6,458 nt of DNA from Lachnospiraceae bacterium (lineage in GTDB: Bacteria; Bacillota; Clostridia; Lachnospirales; Lachnospiraceae). How positions within the stretch are numbered: the stretch's first letter is position 1; the number at the start of each line of letters is the position of its first letter. The notes beneath the pieces are model-generated. The model ran no database searches, was not told the origin of the DNA, and saw only the letters and a program-made list of their open reading frames with translations. The stretch covers positions 1 to 6,458 of the forward strand of contig JAGCSS010000184.1 in NCBI GenBank assembly GCA_017964055.1. Direction: 5' to 3'. A program made the position numbers and the translations under genes. This document shows positions 4,017-6,458 of this stretch, piece by piece.

Positions 4017-6458
4017 TCACTGTTGTTCGTCATTTTCATCCGTCTCGTCGGAAGCCCCGGCCTGAGAAGTGCTCGACATATATGCCTCGAATTCGGGCAG
4101 GGTCATAAGTATCCTTCTGGGTTTGGTGCCCTCCTCGGGTCCCACGATGCCCTCTTCCGCGAGCTGGTCCATGATCCTGGCCGCGCGGTTGAAGCCTATC
4201 TTATACACACGCTGCAGCATGCCTATCGAGGCCTTCTGCTTTTCGATGATCAGACGTCCGGCCTGTTCGAAGAACTCGTCGTGTCCGTCGTCCGGCTCAG
4301 CCGCAGAGCTGCCCGAAGCGCCTCCCGACGATCCCGCTGCTTTCGGATCCGCCGCCGCGTTCTTCTCGATATGCGCGCTTATCTTTTCATTATATTTGAC
4401 TTCCTTGCATTTGCTCTTGATAAAGTCCACGACTCCCGCGATCTCTTTGTCGGAAACGTATGCGCCCTGCAGTCTGACAGGCTTCGGATAGCCCTGGGGA
4501 TAAAAGAGCATATCGCCCTTGCCCAGCAGTTTTTCCGCACCGGACTGGTCGAGTATCGTTCTGGAATCGACTATGGACGATACCGAGAACGCGATCCTGG
4601 AAGGAATGTTTGCCTTTATCGTACCTGTAATAACGTTGACCGAAGGACGCTGCGTCGCGAGCACGACATGGATGCCCGATGCGCGCGCCAGCTGGGTAAG
4701 TCTGCAGATGGCGCCCTCGACCTCTTTTGAGTTCGCCGTCATCATCAGATCGTTCAGCTCGTCCACGATGATAAGTATCTGAGGGAGCAGGTCGGGGCAT
4801 TCGCCCTCGTTGCCGTCCTCGTAGTACTTTTCTTCGATCTTGCGGTTATATGATTTGAGATTGTTGACTCCCGCGTCGGCGAATCTCGCGTAGCGGTCGT
4901 CCATTTCTGCGATCGCCCAGTTGAGCGCGCCCGTTGCCTTTTTAACATCGGTAACGACGGGAACGAGCAGATGCGGAATACCGTTATATCCGATCAGCTC
5001 AACCCTCTTCGGGTCGATCATGACCATTTTGACCTCGGAAGGCTTTGCCTTATAGAGAATGCTGAGTATCAGCGCATTAATGCATACCGATTTACCGGAA
5101 CCGGTAGCGCCCGCGATCAGCATATGCGGCATGCTGCCGATGTCAAAGCATATCGCCTTGCCTCCGATATCCTTGCCGACCGCGAAGGTCAGCTTGGACT
5201 GCGCGTCCTTGAAATCGGGAGTATCGAGCAGATCACGCAGAAGTACCGGCGAGGTGGTCGCGTTGGGAACCTCGATGCCCACCGCCGCCTTGCCGGGGAT
5301 CGGCGCCTCGATACGGATCTCGGCAGCCGCGAGGGCCAGCTTGATATCATCCGACAGCGAGGTGATCGTCTTAACCTTGACGCCCTGGTCGGGAAGCAGC
5401 TCATATCTGGTAACCGTAGGTCCGACGGTCGCATCCGTAACGGTAACTCCGACTCCGAAGCTCTCAAAGGTCTGCTGCAGCTTTGCCACGGTCTCTTTAA
5501 GCTCAGAACTGTTTGACGGAGTCTTGCCCGAAGGCTGTCCTTTGGCCAGCAGACTGATGGGCGGGAACACATAAGGAGGCTCGGGCTTTTTCGCCTGCTC
5601 CTCATGAAGCTTCGCGATCTGTTCGGGCGTATTGAACGACGCCGCGCCGTTATTCGGCGTTTTATCTTTGGCCGCAGACGCAGGCTCTGACTTCACTGCC
5701 GCAGGCTCCGGTTTTGCGGCTGCCGGCCTTACGGCAGTCACAGGTGCCTCAGCGGCCTCAGATGCCGCATCTCTGCCATCGAAGCCCTTCTTGATGTCAT
5801 ATACGTTCATGCCGGAAGACGCACCCGAATTCCTCCTGTGCGCATCGAGCGAAACGGTATCGGCGCCCGGCTCATCTTCCTCGTCCACCATGTAAACGCT
5901 GGTGTTCTCGGTCTTGGTAACCCTCGGATGCTCGTGGAGCTTAACAACGTCTATGCCGGTGTTCGAAGAAAACTTCTTCGCGAGTTCCCTGCTCACGATG
6001 TCCTCGGGTTCTCCGCCGTCCTCTTCGATATCTGTGTCATTTTCCTCTGCAGCGGCATCATTCGCCTTCTGTTTGATCTCTTCGACCTCTTCTGCCGTGA
6101 TCCCGTAGGCATCCTTCATTTTCCGATACTCGGGCGTGTCGGCTATGCGTTCGGCCTCAAGTCCCATACCGCTCCGCAAAAGCGTATCGATAAAACCGCC
6201 GTGCTTCTTTTTCTTTGATTCTTTCGGCAGTCCTCCGTCATCAAATTCGTCAAATTCTTCGAACCCGTCAAGCTCCTCATCATCCTTGGCCTCGGCGCGT
6301 CTCCTCTCCCGCTCCTCAGCCTCGTATTCCTCTTCCTCACGGCGCCTGTTGCGGAACTCCTCCGCAGTCTCTATGCCCCTGCGGGCTATCGCTGTAAACA
6401 GCGCTTTTCCGACTATGAGCAGGAAGAAAATGACAACCGCCGCGCACATGATCACGGC
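4017..6458 (-). CDS. ftsK: DNA translocase FtsK/SpoIIIE, N-terminus outside window
   Basis: Membrane-anchored hexameric ATPase that pumps double-stranded DNA through the closing septum; in spore-formers the orthologue SpoIIIE fills the forespore. The 813 visible residues begin inside what is probably the last transmembrane helix (about 1-21, MCAAVVIFFLLIVGKALF), so the start codon lies beyond 6458. Residues 28-290 are a charged, then Ala/Pro-rich linker, highly acidic at 36-72. The alpha/beta motor spans about 315-680: GVGVTVTDATVGPTVTRYEL, PIPGKAAVGIEVPN, Walker A GATGSGKS (449-456), DPKRVEL (481-487), Walker B LIIVDELNDL (561-570), ATQRPSVNVITG (600-611) and DSRTILDQSGAEKLLGKGDML (630-650). 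After a Gly/Ser/Ala linker (about 698-725) comes the gamma winged helix (731-782: SIGMLQRVYKIGFNRAARIMDQLEE-like, then GIVGPEEG), which reads polar DNA motifs and, in E. coli FtsK, contacts XerD. It ends in TGA, with 242 bases to recA. Whether it is the FtsK or SpoIIIE paralogue cannot be told. Confidence 0.96.
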   Translation of the reverse strand, partial: AVIMCAAVVIFFLLIVGKALFTAIARRGIETAEEFRNRRREEEEYEAEERERRRAEAKDDEELDGFEEFDEFDDGGLPKESKKKKHGGFIDTLLRSGMGLEAERIADTPEYRKMKDAYGITAEEVEEIKQKANDAAAEENDTDIEEDGGEPEDIVSRELAKKFSSNTGIDVVKLHEHPRVTKTENTSVYMVDEEDEPGADTVSLDAHRRNSGASSGMNVYDIKKGFDGRDAASEAAEAPVTAVRPAAAKPEPAAVKSEPASAAKDKTPNNGAASFNTPEQIAKLHEEQAKKPEPPYVFPPISLLAKGQPSGKTPSNSSELKETVAKLQQTFESFGVGVTVTDATVGPTVTRYELLPDQGVKVKTITSLSDDIKLALAAAEIRIEAPIPGKAAVGIEVPNATTSPVLLRDLLDTPDFKDAQSKLTFAVGKDIGGKAICFDIGSMPHMLIAGATGSGKSVCINALILSILYKAKPSEVKMVMIDPKRVELIGYNGIPHLLVPVVTDVKKATGALNWAIAEMDDRYARFADAGVNNLKSYNRKIEEKYYEDGNEGECPDLLPQILIIVDELNDLMMTANSKEVEGAICRLTQLARASGIHVVLATQRPSVNVITGTIKANIPSRIAFSVSSIVDSRTILDQSGAEKLLGKGDMLFYPQGYPKPVRLQGAYVSDKEIAGVVDFIKSKCKEVKYNEKISAHIEKNAAADPKAAGSSGGASGSSAAEPDDGHDEFFEQAGRLIIEKQKASIGMLQRVYKIGFNRAARIMDQLAEEGIVGPEEGTKPRRILMTLPEFEAYMSSTSQAGASDETDENDEQQ

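Noticed and set aside
3987..4730. 247-codon open frame on the plus strand opposite the end of ftsK
   Set aside because: Apart from about 30 bases at its start it is antisense to conserved FtsK motor and gamma-domain codons. The translation is Arg/Leu-rich with no recognisable domain.
4971..5574. Two overlapping plus-strand open frames of 171-181 codons opposite ftsK
   Set aside because: Both are antisense shadows of the conserved ATPase region; two different frames open over the same stretch reflect codon bias, not genes.

Overview
The window looks like chromosomal core DNA from a Gram-positive (Firmicutes) bacterium, most likely of the class Clostridia and perhaps Lachnospiraceae. I base this on the style of the GuaB, RecA and FtsK/SpoIIIE proteins, on GAAC-N4-GTTC (DinR-type) LexA boxes in front of recA, on strong GGAGG ribosome binding sites and on a moderate GC content. 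The taxon is an inference from protein style; no search was run.

Every gene lies on the minus strand, so transcription runs from high to low coordinates. In that order: (1) 6458-4017, the C-terminal 813 residues of an FtsK/SpoIIIE DNA translocase whose N-terminal membrane part is outside the window; (2) 4016-3775, a 242-base AT-rich control region with a sigma-A promoter, three LexA-like boxes and a leader that can fold into a long hairpin; (3) 3774-1020, four overlapping genes: recA, recX, a class I SAM-dependent methyltransferase and a four-helix GtrA-family membrane protein; (4) 1019-809, a second control region with a strong promoter whose -35 box sits in a perfect inverted repeat; (5) 808-1, the first 269 codons of guaB (IMP dehydrogenase), which runs off the window and carries an in-frame TAG at codon 150.

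How the parts fit: FtsK/SpoIIIE moves chromosomal DNA through the division or sporulation septum. RecA drives recombination and the SOS response and RecX tunes RecA filaments. The methyltransferase and GtrA-like protein appear to be passengers of the SOS operon, because their reading frames overlap recX and each other by 23 and 4 bases. GuaB makes XMP from IMP, the first committed step of guanine nucleotide synthesis, and has its own promoter.

The two most notable points are the amber codon inside an otherwise intact guaB frame, where the family has a conserved Arg, and the apparent placement of a methyltransferase plus a lipid-carrier-type membrane protein under recA/LexA control. No tRNA, rRNA, CRISPR, insertion sequence or convincing intrinsic terminator was seen.
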